Below, in pieces: positions 28,771 to 37,755 of a stretch of 61,654 bases of DNA. The notes under the pieces were generated by a model. The model was not told the origin of the DNA and ran no database searches. It saw only the letters and a list, made by a program, of their open reading frames with translations. Each line of letters starts with the position of its first letter. Within the stretch, counting starts at the first letter, position 1. Source of the stretch: Hyphomicrobiales bacterium (lineage in GTDB: Bacteria; Pseudomonadota; Alphaproteobacteria; Rhizobiales; Beijerinckiaceae); NCBI GenBank assembly GCA_027487245.1, contig JAIYDY010000007.1, positions 85,018-146,671 on the forward strand, read 5' to 3'. A program made the translations under genes and the position numbers.

Positions 28771-28832
28771 CTCCCGATAACGGCCCCATGCGGGTATCGG
28801 GAGTGCCGGTCGCCGGCAAGGCAGCGACCGGC
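28771..28832. terminator. Two tandem perfect hairpins between cysK and ppdK
   Basis: Hairpin 1 pairs CTCCCGATA (28771-28779) with TATCGGGAG (28795-28803). Hairpin 2 pairs GCCGGTCGC (28805-28813) with GCGACCGGC (28824-28832). They are one base apart, each with a perfect 9-bp stem, and hairpin 2 begins 10 nt after the cysK stop. They probably end cysK transcription and separate it from ppdK. Neither has a following U-run on the cysK strand, so termination would be non-canonical; an mRNA-stability role is the alternative. Confidence 0.5.
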
Positions 28833-28842
28833 TGGTGCGTTC

Positions 28843-29838
28843 TCAAAGGCCGTCGAACAGGGCGCTGGAAATGTAGCGCTCGGCGAAGGAGGGAATGATG
28901 ATCACGATGTTCTTGCCCTCCATGCCGGGGCGGCTGCCAAGCTCAAGTGCGCCAGCGACGGCGGCCCCCGACGAGATGCCGCCCGGCACGCCTTCGAGCC
29001 TGGCCAGGGCGCGGGCCGTGTCGAATGCTGTCTGGTTGCCGACCGTGATGACCTCGTCGATGATGCTGCGGTCGAGGACATTGGGCACGAAGCCTGCGCC
29101 GATACCCTGGATCTTGTGCGGGCCCGCCTGTCCGCCGGAGAGAACGGGAGAGTCCTCCGGCTCGACGGCAACGATGCGGACGCCTGGTTTTTTCGCCTTC
29201 AGCACCTGCCCGACGCCGGTGATGGTGCCTCCCGTGCCGACGCCCGAGACGAAGTAGTCGATCTCGCCACGGGTGTCGTTCCAGATTTCCTCGGCGGTGG
29301 TGCGGCGGTGAATGTCGGGATTCGCCGGGTTCTCGAACTGCTCGGCGATGATGGCGCCCGGAATGGTCGCCTGCAACTCGTTGGCCTTGGCCACCGCGCC
29401 GCGCATGCCGAGCGGGCCGGGCGTCAGCACCAGTTCCGCACCAAGCAGCGCCAGCATCTTGCGGCGCTCCAGCGACATGGTCTCGGGCATGACAAGGATC
29501 ATCCGGTAGCCGCGCGCCGCCGCCACAAAGGCCAGAGCGATGCCCGTGTTGCCGGACGTGGCCTCGATCAGCGTCCCACCCTTTTTCAGACGGCCCGACG
29601 CTTCGAGCGCATCGACCATGTTGACGCCGATCCTGTCCTTGACGCTGGCAATCGGGTTGAAGAACTCGAGTTTGGCCAGAAGGTTGGCCTTCACGCCCCG
29701 CTCAAGTCCAATGCGCTTCAGGCGGACGATGGGTGTGTCGCCGATGGTGTCGGTGATCGAGTCGTAGATCAGTCCGCGTCCCGGGGCACGGTGCGGTGCT
29801 TCACCGGTCGGGTTGGTTCTGTGTGCTGCCTGGGCCAT
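28843..29838 (-). CDS. cysK: Cysteine synthase (O-acetylserine sulfhydrylase)
   Basis: PLP enzyme making cysteine from O-acetylserine and sulfide. The PLP lysine is K67 in NPIASVKDR, the substrate loop TSGNTG follows near 95-100, and the phosphate-binding [12 protein letters not shown] is present. At 331 residues it is slightly longer than usual because of a 23-residue N-terminal extension before [15 protein letters not shown]. It lies 80 bp after an Rrf2-type regulator on the same strand, with an AT-rich leader and an inverted repeat between them, so sulfur- or O-acetylserine-responsive control like that of CymR is plausible. Confidence 0.95.
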   Translation of the reverse strand: MAQAAHRTNPTGEAPHRAPGRGLIYDSITDTIGDTPIVRLKRIGLERGVKANLLAKLEFFNPIASVKDRIGVNMVDALEASGRLKKGGTLIEATSGNTGIALAFVAAARGYRMILVMPETMSLERRKMLALLGAELVLTPGPLGMRGAVAKANELQATIPGAIIAEQFENPANPDIHRRTTAEEIWNDTRGEIDYFVSGVGTGGTITGVGQVLKAKKPGVRIVAVEPEDSPVLSGGQAGPHKIQGIGAGFVPNVLDRSIIDEVITVGNQTAFDTARALARLEGVPGGISSGAAVAGALELGSRPGMEGKNIVIIIPSFAERYISSALFDGL

Positions 29839-29910
29839 GTCCGCATCCTCGTTTCACATGAGATGCGGGTATCGTGCATAATTTACAAGTTCTGTCGATA
29901 ATTAAAAATA

Positions 29911-29931
29911 TTCACATTTCATATCGTGAAA
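29911..29931. promoter_or_regulatory. Nested inverted repeats at the rrf2 stop/cysK promoter
   Basis: On the plus strand TTTCA (29917-29921) and TGAAA (29927-29931) flank TATCG, and TTCAC (29911-29915) mirrors GTGAA (29926-29930). The element overlaps the last codons of the Rrf2 gene and precedes an AT-rich stretch (29880-29910) that probably contains the cysK promoter. An Rrf2 operator is inferred from position and symmetry only. Confidence 0.35.
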
Positions 29932-30371
29932 TCGTTCACTGCTGCGTCTGCACCGAACACGCTCTGCAGCTCGGCGTTCTTGCACAGATCCTCGACCGTG
30001 ATCCCGTCGAGCCGCGCAAGGAAAGCTTCGCCCGCCGCCTTGACCTCAGGCCCGACGATCTCATCGACAAGCCGCGAATGGGGCAATGGCGGCAGATCGT
30101 CCTCGCCCGTCGCCGACATGGCGGCGCGCACCACGTCGCCGGCCGTGACCCGGCGGCGCTCCTTCGCCAGTTCGTAGCCTCCGCGCGGACCCCTGATGCC
30201 TTTCAGGATGCCGTGGCGCACCAGTGCCTGGAGAACCGTCTCCAGATGCCGCGGCGGCAGATCGTGGCGCGCGGCGAGCATCTTGGCAGACACGGGCTGG
30301 GGCCTGGCATGCAGGGCGATGTCGACCACCGCGGCAATCGATAGCAGGCTACGTCGGGACAGCAGGATCAC
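29919..30371 (-). CDS. Rrf2 family transcriptional regulator
   Basis: A 150-residue winged-helix regulator. Helix 2 and the recognition helix lie at about 28-52 (SAKMLAARHDLPPRHLE onward) and the wing reads GIRGPRGGYEL at 58-68. The three cysteines that hold the iron-sulfur cluster in IscR and NsrR are absent; the only cysteine is near residue 133 in EDLCKNAE. It therefore should not be an Fe-S sensor and is more like CymR, which controls cysteine synthesis and binds CysK. The start is GTG with AAGG about nine bases upstream. It follows dut after 31 bp and precedes cysK. Confidence 0.88.
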   Translation of the reverse strand: MILLSRRSLLSIAAVVDIALHARPQPVSAKMLAARHDLPPRHLETVLQALVRHGILKGIRGPRGGYELAKERRRVTAGDVVRAAMSATGEDDLPPLPHSRLVDEIVGPEVKAAGEAFLARLDGITVEDLCKNAELQSVFGADAAVNDFTI

Positions 30372-30402
30372 AGCAAGAAAACCTTTTCGTTGAAGAACGC
30401 CA

Positions 30403-30903
30403 TCATTCCATGTCGTGCCCTTGCCGCTGGGCGGCAAGGCCTGTCGATCCGAATCCGCCAGCACCGCGCACGGAGCCTTCGAGGCTGGTCGTCGCGACCA
30501 GTATGGCCCTTGCCACCGGAGCCACGACGAGCTGGGCGATCCGGTCACCCCGGCGCAGCACGAAGGGCTCGTGCCCGAGATTGACCAGGATGATCTTGAT
30601 CTCGCCCCGGTAGTCGGCATCGATCGTCCCGGGGCTGTTGAGCACGGTGATGCCGTGTTTCAGCGCAAGCCCCGAGCGTGGACGAACCTGCGCCTCGCAT
30701 CCATCGGGGATGTGGAGCACAAGGCCGGTGGGGACAAGGGCCCTTTCACGGGCCTTCAGCGTCAGTTGTTCATCCGGCCCGATGGCGGCCATCAGGTCCA
30801 CGCCTGCGGACTGCGCCGTTGCATAGGCGGGCAGCGGCAGTCCATCCGCGTGGGGCAGGCGCAACACCTTGACCTCGATCGGGCGGGTGTCTGTCAGGCC
30901 CAT
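30403..30903 (-). CDS. dut: dUTP diphosphatase
   Basis: Hydrolyses dUTP to dUMP and diphosphate, keeping uracil out of DNA and supplying thymidylate synthesis. The 166-residue protein shows the trimeric dUTPase motifs in order: [38 protein letters not shown] and the C-terminal GAGGFGSTG that closes over the substrate. The start overlaps the end of coaBC by 10 bases, a common arrangement in this class. Confidence 0.96.
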   Translation of the reverse strand: MGLTDTRPIEVKVLRLPHADGLPLPAYATAQSAGVDLMAAIGPDEQLTLKARERALVPTGLVLHIPDGCEAQVRPRSGLALKHGITVLNSPGTIDADYRGEIKIILVNLGHEPFVLRRGDRIAQLVVAPVARAILVATTSLEGSVRGAGGFGSTGLAAQRQGHDME

Positions 30904-32132
30904 TGCGCACCGAGTCCGGCGAGATGCTGAACCAGTCGCGCGGCGACCTCGTCCTTGCCGAGCGTCGGCCAGCTGGTGACGCCGCTGGCGCTGACCAGAT
31001 GCACGGCATTCCTGTCCGCGCCCATCACGCCGCCGGCAATGCCCGAGCCGGTCAGGCTGACGTCGTTGGCGACGATCAGGTCGCAGCCCTTGGCCGCCAG
31101 CTTCGCCCGGGCGTGCTCGACCAGATGCCCGGTCTCTGCCGCAAAGCCGACAACAAGGGCCGGCCTCCGTGTCGCATGGCGCGCAACCGTGGCGAGGATA
31201 TCGGGGTTCTCGGTCAGGGCCAGCGCCGGCGCCCCCCCTCCCGATTTCTTGATCTTCTCGCCCGAGGCTGCCGCGACACGCCAGTCGGCGACGGCAGCGG
31301 CAAAGATCGCGATGTCTGCTGGCAACGCGCGCTCGACCGCGTCCAGCATCTGCTGCGCGGTCTCGACATGGATCGTCTCGACGCCGGCGGGATCAGGGAT
31401 GGTGACCGGGCCGCTGACGAGTGTGACGCGGGCGCCGGCGCGCCGGGCCGCTGCGGCGATGGCATGGCCCTGCTTGCCGGACGAGCGGTTGGCCAGATAG
31501 CGGATGGGGTCGATCGGCTCATGGGTCGGCCCGGAGGTGACGAGCACGTGCCTGCCGGCGAGCGACACCGCGGCAGGCACGGCCGGCGGGCCTGCCAGAA
31601 GGCCGTCGATGGCAGCCACGATCTCCAAGGGCTCGGCCATCCGTCCGGGGCCGAACTCGCCGCAGGCCATGTCTCCGGCATTGGGGCCGACCACGGCCAC
31701 ACCGTCGCCGGTCAGCGTCGCAAGGTTGCGCTGCGTGGCCGGATGCTGCCACATGCGGACGTTCATGGCCGGGGCGATCAGCACGCGCTTGTCGGTTGCC
31801 AGCAGGGCCGTGGTGGCCAGATCGCTGGCCTGCCCTGTCGCCATCTTCGCCATCAGGTCGGCGGTGGCGGGCGCAACGACGACAAGATCGGCGCTGCGCG
31901 AGAGCTGGATATGGCCCATCTCGACCTCGTCGGTCAGCGAGAACAGGTCATCGAACACCTTCTCGCCCGATAGGGCAGCGATCGAGAGCGGAGTCACGAA
32001 CTGGTGGCCGGCCTTGGTGAGGATGACCCTGACGCTGCATCCGCGCTTCTTCAGTTCGCGGATCAGCTCAAGCGCCTTGTAGGCCGCGATTCCGCCGCCG
32101 ATGATCAGAAGGATCGATGCGCCCTGAAGCAT
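30894..32132 (-). CDS. coaBC: Bifunctional phosphopantothenoylcysteine decarboxylase/phosphopantothenate--cysteine ligase
   Basis: Two consecutive coenzyme A steps in one 412-residue protein. The N-terminal flavoprotein CoaC domain (about 1-190) has [49 protein letters not shown] and the active-site [15 protein letters not shown] (about 153-167). The C-terminal CoaB domain has [24 protein letters not shown] (about 205-228) and AAVADWR. It follows amn after a 103-bp gap and overlaps dut. Confidence 0.96.
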   Translation of the reverse strand: MLQGASILLIIGGGIAAYKALELIRELKKRGCSVRVILTKAGHQFVTPLSIAALSGEKVFDDLFSLTDEVEMGHIQLSRSADLVVVAPATADLMAKMATGQASDLATTALLATDKRVLIAPAMNVRMWQHPATQRNLATLTGDGVAVVGPNAGDMACGEFGPGRMAEPLEIVAAIDGLLAGPPAVPAAVSLAGRHVLVTSGPTHEPIDPIRYLANRSSGKQGHAIAAAARRAGARVTLVSGPVTIPDPAGVETIHVETAQQMLDAVERALPADIAIFAAAVADWRVAAASGEKIKKSGGGAPALALTENPDILATVARHATRRPALVVGFAAETGHLVEHARAKLAAKGCDLIVANDVSLTGSGIAGGVMGADRNAVHLVSASGVTSWPTLGKDEVAARLVQHLAGLGAQWA

Positions 32133-32235
32133 GGCCTTGGTCCGGTTCCGGTCACACGAAAGATATCAGCAACACGCCAGGAGGCACCACGACCGCATTG
32201 TGCGGAGCGGGCATCCGGACGCATCAGCGTTCCTA

Positions 32236-33708
32236 TCACCGGAATGGCGGCTCATCAAAGGCACGCAGTTTTCGCGAGTGAATGCTTGGTCCGGTCTGCT
32301 TCAGCAGATCGATGGTGGCGATGCCGATCTTCAGATGCTCGTTGACGGCCCGCTCGTAGAAGGCGTTGGCCGCGCCGGGCAGCTTGATCTCGCCGTGCAG
32401 CGGTTTGTCGGAGACGCAGAGCAAGGTGCCGTAGGGCACGCGCAGCCTGTAGCCCTGCGCTGCGATCGTGCCTGATTCCATGTCGACCGCGATGGCCCGC
32501 GACTGATTGATGCGCTTGCGGGCCGCCGTCCATTGCAGTTCCCAGTTGCGGTCGTCGAAGGTCACGACCGTTCCGGTCCGGAGGCGGTTCTTGAGCGCCT
32601 CGCCGCTTTCGCCGGTGACGAGAGCCGCGGCCTGCTGGAGGGCAATCTGGACCTCCGCCAGCGCCGGGATCGGCACATCGGGCGGCAGGATGTCGTTGAG
32701 GATGCGGTCCTGCCTGAAATAGGCATGGGCAAGCACATAGTCGCCGATCATCTGCGCCTGCCTCAGCCCGCCGCAATGGCCGATCATCAGCCAGGCATTG
32801 GGGCGCAGCACGGCGAGATGGTCGGTGATATTCTTGGCGTTGGAAGGCCCGACCCCGATGTTGACCAGCGTGATGCCCTGTCCGTCCTTCTTGACGAGGT
32901 GATAGGCCGGCATCTGGAAGCGATGCCAAGGCGCTGCCGCAAGCCGGGCGACAGCCGATTCGTCCGCCGAGCGCGCATCGATGGAAAGCCCGCCCGGTGC
33001 GATCAGCCGCTCGGCCTCGCCAGACCTGATCTGATCGATGCCGTGGCGCACGAACTGGTCGACATAGCGATGGTAGTTGGTCAGCAGGATCCAGTGCTGG
33101 AAACCGCGCCAGTCGGTTCCGGTGTAGTGCATCAGACGTTTCAGCGAATAGTCGGTGCGCACGGCATCGAACAGGCTCAGCGGCATCGGGCCCGTGCCGG
33201 TCATGTCGAAAGTGCCATCCGCGATCTCGTCGCCGATGGCGGAGAGCAAGGGCACGGGGAAGTGACGCGCCAGTTCGGCTGCCGTCACGCCGCCGCGGGC
33301 CAACTCGTCGCCGCCCTGCAGCACATAGGGGTAGGGGATCTCCTGCTCGCTGACGCCGACCTCGACGAGCGCGTGATAGTCGCGCATCAGCGGTGTCAAC
33401 TGGTCGAGCAGATAGGCCCTGAATTCGCCCGGATGGGTGATGGTGGTTGCATAGACACCCGGAGCGGCGAACTTGGCATAGCCCCGGCGCGAACTGGCGG
33501 AGAGCTTGCCGGGCGCATAGGTGACGCGCAATTCGGGATAACGGAAGCGGGCGCGCTGCTCTGGCGTGGGGATGGTGCGGTCATCGAGGTAGGCGTCGAG
33601 CGCCTTGCGGATGGCGGCGGTGGCGGCGTCGTAGCGTTCCTGGAGCTTGTCCAGTGCTTCCTCGGCGCTGGCAACCTGATCGAACACGGGAATCTTGATA
33701 TCAGTCAT
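32236..33708 (-). CDS. amn: AMP nucleosidase
   Basis: Cleaves AMP to adenine and ribose 5-phosphate, adjusting adenylate pools. The 490-residue length matches Amn. The N-terminal regulatory domain begins MTDIKIPVF; the C-terminal phosphorylase-like domain contains VNIGVGPSNAKNITDHLA, IGHCGGLR, DYVLAHAYFRQD and the nucleoside-binding VDMESGTIAAQGYRLRVPYG. The ATG at MTDIK fits the family start. It lies 50 bp after ubiB and 103 bp before coaBC, so it interrupts the common ubiB-coaBC neighbourhood. Confidence 0.95.
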   Translation of the reverse strand: MTDIKIPVFDQVASAEEALDKLQERYDAATAAIRKALDAYLDDRTIPTPEQRARFRYPELRVTYAPGKLSASSRRGYAKFAAPGVYATTITHPGEFRAYLLDQLTPLMRDYHALVEVGVSEQEIPYPYVLQGGDELARGGVTAAELARHFPVPLLSAIGDEIADGTFDMTGTGPMPLSLFDAVRTDYSLKRLMHYTGTDWRGFQHWILLTNYHRYVDQFVRHGIDQIRSGEAERLIAPGGLSIDARSADESAVARLAAAPWHRFQMPAYHLVKKDGQGITLVNIGVGPSNAKNITDHLAVLRPNAWLMIGHCGGLRQAQMIGDYVLAHAYFRQDRILNDILPPDVPIPALAEVQIALQQAAALVTGESGEALKNRLRTGTVVTFDDRNWELQWTAARKRINQSRAIAVDMESGTIAAQGYRLRVPYGTLLCVSDKPLHGEIKLPGAANAFYERAVNEHLKIGIATIDLLKQTGPSIHSRKLRAFDEPPFR

Positions 33709-33758
33709 GGCCCAGATAAGCCCAGCGCCCAGCCTGTGGCAACCGGTGCCATGTGCCC

Positions 33759-35321
33759 TCAGCCGCCGAGCATCTGCCAGGCAAGGAGCGCGGCAATCGT
33801 CCACAGGGCCAGGTTGCCCCAGCGGTTGCGGCGGGCTTCGGCCCGTCCGATGGCCTCGACGCTGTCGGCATCGAGCGCAAAGCCGCGTGTGCTCGCCTCT
33901 TCCAGATGGCCCAGCAGCCGTTCGCCGCGCGCCACCGTCTCCGGCAGTTGAGCAACGGCCCCGGCGAGGGACATGACTCCGCGTCCGGCATCCTCGATGC
34001 GCCCGACAGGCCCCAGGTTGCGCGCGATCCAGTCGCGCACGACGGGCTCGGCCGTGCGCCACATGTCGAGCCTGGGGTCGAGCATGCGGCCCACGCCTTC
34101 GACCACGACCATGGTCTTTTGCAGCATCACCAGTTCGGTGCGGGTCTTCATGTCGAACAGGCCGGTGATCTCGAACAGCAGGGTCAGGACCTTGGCCATC
34201 GAGATCTCGTCGGCGCTGCGGTCATGGATTGGTTCGCCGACAGCGCGGATGGCCTGGGCAAAGTCCGCCACCGAATGGTGCGCTGGCACATAGCCGGCCT
34301 CGAAATGGACCTCCGCCACCCGGGTGTAGTCGCGCGTGATAAACCCGAGCAGGATCTCGGCCAGAAAACGCCGCTCCTTGGGGCCGAGACGCCCCATGAT
34401 GCCGCCATCGACGGCGACGAGCCGGCCTTCCGCATCGACGAACAGGTTACCGGGATGCATGTCGGCATGGAAGAAACCGTCGCGCAGGGTGTGCTTGAGG
34501 AAGGACTGGATCACGCACTGGCCGAGCCGGACCCGGTCATGGCCCGCCGCATCGATGGCCGCAAGATCGGACAGCCGGATGCCGTCGATCCATTCAGCCA
34601 CGAGAATGTCGCGCCCGGTCAGTTCCCAGTCCGGCTTCGGCACGCGGAAATCGCTGTCTGCCGCCGTGTTCTGCGCCAGTTCCGACAGGGCGGCCGCTTC
34701 AAGACGCAGATCCATTTCCATCGTCACCGAGCGGATCAGCGTGTCGACCACGCCGGTGATGCGCAGGCGCTTGGCCTCCGGCGAGAACTGTTCCGCCAGC
34801 TCCGCGCCGCGCCGCATCGCCCGGAGATCGCGGCTGAAACGCTCCCGGACCTGCGGACGGAGCACTTTCACCGCCACCTTGCGGCCCGCCTTCGTGAGGG
34901 CCGGATGCACCTGCGAGATCGAGGCCGCCGCAATGGGCTCATCGAACACGGTGAAGACATCGGCAATGCGCTTGCCAAGCGAGGCCTCGACCGTGCGCCG
35001 CGCTACATCGGTCGGGAAGGGCGGCATGCGGTCCTGCAACAGCGACAGGTCCGCCGCGACGCGCTGGCCGACCACATCCGGCCGGGTTGCGAGGAACTGG
35101 CCGAACTTCACATGGCTTGGCCCAAGCCTCGTCAGTGCCGCGGCCAGCCGCTCGGCCGAAGCACCGGCATTCCGACGCTCGATCAGGCGTGCCAGTGCCA
35201 GGCCCCAGCGCGCCGGCCCGCCCGGCAGGGCTGCGGGATCGACCAGCGCCAGCGCGCCCTCGCGCGCCAGCACGAAGCCGACGCGCGTCAGTCTGGCGAT
35301 GGAGGCAAGGGTCGTGAACAC
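33759..35321 (-). CDS. ubiB: Ubiquinone biosynthesis kinase-like protein UbiB
   Basis: Membrane-associated atypical ABC1/ADCK kinase-like ATPase needed for ubiquinone synthesis. The 520-residue protein has the diagnostic KFGQ (HVKFGQFLATRPDVV near 70-84), the lysine strand KVAVKVLRPQVRERF, the HADMHPGNLFVD loop (about 284-295) with catalytic Asp/Asn, and DGGIMGRL in place of the DFG-like motif. The C-terminal hydrophobic segment (NLALWTIAALLAWQMLGG) anchors it in the membrane. The start is GTG, 42 bp after ubiE. Confidence 0.95.
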   Translation of the reverse strand: MFTTLASIARLTRVGFVLAREGALALVDPAALPGGPARWGLALARLIERRNAGASAERLAAALTRLGPSHVKFGQFLATRPDVVGQRVAADLSLLQDRMPPFPTDVARRTVEASLGKRIADVFTVFDEPIAAASISQVHPALTKAGRKVAVKVLRPQVRERFSRDLRAMRRGAELAEQFSPEAKRLRITGVVDTLIRSVTMEMDLRLEAAALSELAQNTAADSDFRVPKPDWELTGRDILVAEWIDGIRLSDLAAIDAAGHDRVRLGQCVIQSFLKHTLRDGFFHADMHPGNLFVDAEGRLVAVDGGIMGRLGPKERRFLAEILLGFITRDYTRVAEVHFEAGYVPAHHSVADFAQAIRAVGEPIHDRSADEISMAKVLTLLFEITGLFDMKTRTELVMLQKTMVVVEGVGRMLDPRLDMWRTAEPVVRDWIARNLGPVGRIEDAGRGVMSLAGAVAQLPETVARGERLLGHLEEASTRGFALDADSVEAIGRAEARRNRWGNLALWTIAALLAWQMLGG

Positions 35322-35363
35322 CTCAGGGGCGACTTTCAGTGACAGGCGAGGGGGGCAGGCAAC

Positions 35364-36167
35364 CTAGAGCTTCCAGCCCGAATGAATGGCCACCACGCCA
35401 CCCGTCAGCATCGTGTGGCTGGCACGGGCAAATCCGGCGTCGGCTATCATGCCCTCGAACACTTTCGGCTTGGGGAACTTGCGGATCGATTCGACCAGAT
35501 AGCGATACGGCTCGGCATCGCCGGTGACCATGCGACCCATTGGCGGGATGACGTTGAAGGAATAGGCCTCGTAGATCCGGTCAACCAGCGGGATGTCGAC
35601 CTGGCTGAATTCCAGGCACAGGAAGCGTCCGCCACGCTTGAGCACGCGACGGGCCTCTGCCAGCGCCTTGTCGATCCGGGGCACGTTGCGGATGCCGAAA
35701 GCGATCGTGTAGGCGTCGAAGCTGGCCGCCTCGAAGGGCAGTTCCTCGGCGTTGGCCTCGACGAAGTCGATCCGCTCGTCGCCGGCGAAGCGCTTGTCGG
35801 CCCGTTCGCGCCCGACGCCGAGCATGTCGCCGTTGATATCGAGCACAGTGACCTTTGTGGCTGGCCCGCCCGCATCGAGCACGCGGAACGCCACATCGCC
35901 CGTGCCACCGGCCACATCGAGATGGCGGAAGGCCCGCGTCTTCGAGGGTTTCACCATCGAGACCAGCACATCCTTCCAGATGCGGTGCAGGCCGGCCGAC
36001 ATGGCATCGTTCATCAGGTCGTAGCGGCCTGCGACCTTGTGGAACACGTCGTCGACCTTGGCCTGCTTGTCGGCGAGGCGCACGGTTTCGAAGCCGAAAT
36101 GCGTCTCGGCATCGGCATCGGGAGCGGGTGAAGCGGGTTTGCGATCTGCCATCATGCCGGCACACAT
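35364..36167 (-). CDS. ubiE: Bifunctional demethylmenaquinone/ubiquinone C-methyltransferase
   Basis: SAM-dependent C-methyltransferase of ubiquinone (and menaquinone) synthesis, 267 residues. The UbiE signatures are [18 protein letters not shown] (about 49-66), the SAM-binding [12 protein letters not shown], and FGIRNVP followed by [14 protein letters not shown]. The first ATG has GGAGAAG upstream and is preferred to two later ATGs. It is divergent from mutM with 68 bp between, and forms an operon with ubiB. Confidence 0.96.
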   Translation of the reverse strand: MCAGMMADRKPASPAPDADAETHFGFETVRLADKQAKVDDVFHKVAGRYDLMNDAMSAGLHRIWKDVLVSMVKPSKTRAFRHLDVAGGTGDVAFRVLDAGGPATKVTVLDINGDMLGVGRERADKRFAGDERIDFVEANAEELPFEAASFDAYTIAFGIRNVPRIDKALAEARRVLKRGGRFLCLEFSQVDIPLVDRIYEAYSFNVIPPMGRMVTGDAEPYRYLVESIRKFPKPKVFEGMIADAGFARASHTMLTGGVVAIHSGWKL

Positions 36168-36235
36168 AGCGAAACTTCTCCGCCTGCGCTATGCGGGCGT
36201 GATGTCCATGTTCCGCCGGATGGGTCGCAGCCCGC

Positions 36236-37123
36236 ATGCCTGAATTGCCCGAGGTCGAAACCGTCCGGCGCGGTCTGGAGCCGACACTGGTCGGCGCCCG
36301 GATCGAGCAACTCGTGCTGAGGCGCAAGGATTTGCGCTTCGCCTTTCCGGACCGCTTCCGGGCAAGGGTGGAGGGCCAGCGTGTCGAGGCGCTGTCGCGC
36401 CGGGCCAAATACCTGATCGCGGAACTTTCGTCCGGCGAGGGGCTGATCATGCATCTGGGCATGACAGGCCGCTTCATCATCGAGGCGCAGGGGGTGGCCG
36501 CCCATGAGCCGGGCGTGTTTTACGCCGATGCGGGCCGCCATGTGATCCATGACCATGTCGTGTTGGAACTCGGCGCGCGCGGACGCATCACCTACAATGA
36601 CGTGCGCCGCTTCGGCTTCATGGACCTTGTGCCGATGGCGGGCCTTTTCCAGTCGAAGCACTTCGCAGGCATGGGCATCGAGCCGCTCGGCAATGAGCTC
36701 TCCGGCGGCAAGCTCGCCGAGCTGTTCGCCAGCAAGGCCGCGCCGTTGAAGGCCGCGTTGCTTGACCAGCGGCTGATCGCCGGCCTCGGCAACATCTACG
36801 TCTGCGAAGCGCTGTTCCGAGCGGGCCTGCATCCGGAGCTGCCAGCGGGCGTCATTGCCACGCCGACGGGCCGGCCCCGCGCCAAGGCCCATGAGCTGGC
36901 CGCCATCATCCGCGACGTGCTGACCGAGGCGATCGCGGCGGGCGGATCGACCCTGCGCGATTTCGCCCATGCCGATGGCTCGCTCGGCTACTTCCAGCAT
37001 GCCTTCAAGGTCTACGACCGGGAAGGCGAGCCCTGCGTCACGCCGGGCTGTGGCGGCACCGTGGAGCGGCTGGTGCAGTCGGGTCGTTCGACCTTCCTGT
37101 GCGCGGGCTGCCAGCCGCGCTGA
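36236..37123 (+). CDS. mutM: Formamidopyrimidine-DNA glycosylase
   Basis: Base-excision repair glycosylase/AP lyase removing 8-oxoguanine and FapyG. The 295-residue protein begins [14 protein letters not shown] (P2 the catalytic N-terminus after Met removal, E3 and E6 conserved). It has the helix-two-turn-helix segment [22 protein letters not shown] and a C-terminal zinc finger of four cysteines (CVTPGC and CAGC). All catalytic features are intact. Divergent from ubiE, the usual arrangement in this class. Confidence 0.97.
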   Translation: MPELPEVETVRRGLEPTLVGARIEQLVLRRKDLRFAFPDRFRARVEGQRVEALSRRAKYLIAELSSGEGLIMHLGMTGRFIIEAQGVAAHEPGVFYADAGRHVIHDHVVLELGARGRITYNDVRRFGFMDLVPMAGLFQSKHFAGMGIEPLGNELSGGKLAELFASKAAPLKAALLDQRLIAGLGNIYVCEALFRAGLHPELPAGVIATPTGRPRAKAHELAAIIRDVLTEAIAAGGSTLRDFAHADGSLGYFQHAFKVYDREGEPCVTPGCGGTVERLVQSGRSTFLCAGCQPR

Positions 37124-37240
37124 TGGCTGAGTTCGCCCATTGCCGCCGCCGGCGTTGACATCGGTCTGTGCGATGCCCTTGATGGAAGGGTGAGACGCGG
37201 AGCCAAGGCGCACCCCGTCCGGACCGGACGAGCCCTTGCG

Positions 37241-37726
37241 ATGAACAACCCCGTGTCGATCAAGCCTGTCATCGTGCAGAGCGCAGGCCAGCCCGAAACT
37301 GCGCAGGTGCGCAAGGCCGACCTGCCGCAGTTCAAGGTCGAACTGGATGACAGGGCGATCCTTCTGCCTGATGGCAAGGTCCTGCACCATGTCATCCTGT
37401 CGGTCGACGAGGGCGGGCACATCGCCTTCGATGGCATCTTCGCCTTCAATCGCACGGGGCGGCATCCACGGTTGCTGCGCCTTTCGCTGGCCGATACCGG
37501 CGCGCTGGCCGCAGAACTGGTCAATGCGGTCTATGCTGCCAAGACCGCCTTCGTGTTCGGCCAGAGCCTCAAGATCACCATCACCGTGGTCGCCAACGGC
37601 TACAAGATGGAGTTTCACCACGAGGGCGAGGCCTTCGACCTGTTCCTGTCCACCGGCGTGATCTGGCGCTTCATCAAGGGCCTTCTGCTGGCCATCGATG
37701 CCGCTTCGCCGGGTGTTGCCAACTGA
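37241..37726 (+). CDS. Hypothetical protein, 161 aa
   Basis: Starts at an ATG downstream of mutM (117 bp gap) and ends 29 bp before the convergent fumarase stop. No signal peptide or clear membrane span; the C-terminal IWRFIKGLLLAIDAA is amphipathic. Predominantly beta-strand character (FKVELDDRAILLPDGKV, ITITVVANGYKMEF in the middle). Good coding character but no family recognised. Confidence 0.7.
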   Translation: MNNPVSIKPVIVQSAGQPETAQVRKADLPQFKVELDDRAILLPDGKVLHHVILSVDEGGHIAFDGIFAFNRTGRHPRLLRLSLADTGALAAELVNAVYAAKTAFVFGQSLKITITVVANGYKMEFHHEGEAFDLFLSTGVIWRFIKGLLLAIDAASPGVAN

Positions 37727-37755
37727 GTAGCAGCCGGCCCCTGTGATCGCGGCGC

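Noticed and set aside
33753..35342. A 529-codon plus-strand open frame
   Set aside because: Exactly antisense to ubiB, whose kinase-like motifs are intact; the other product is arginine/histidine-rich shadow sequence.
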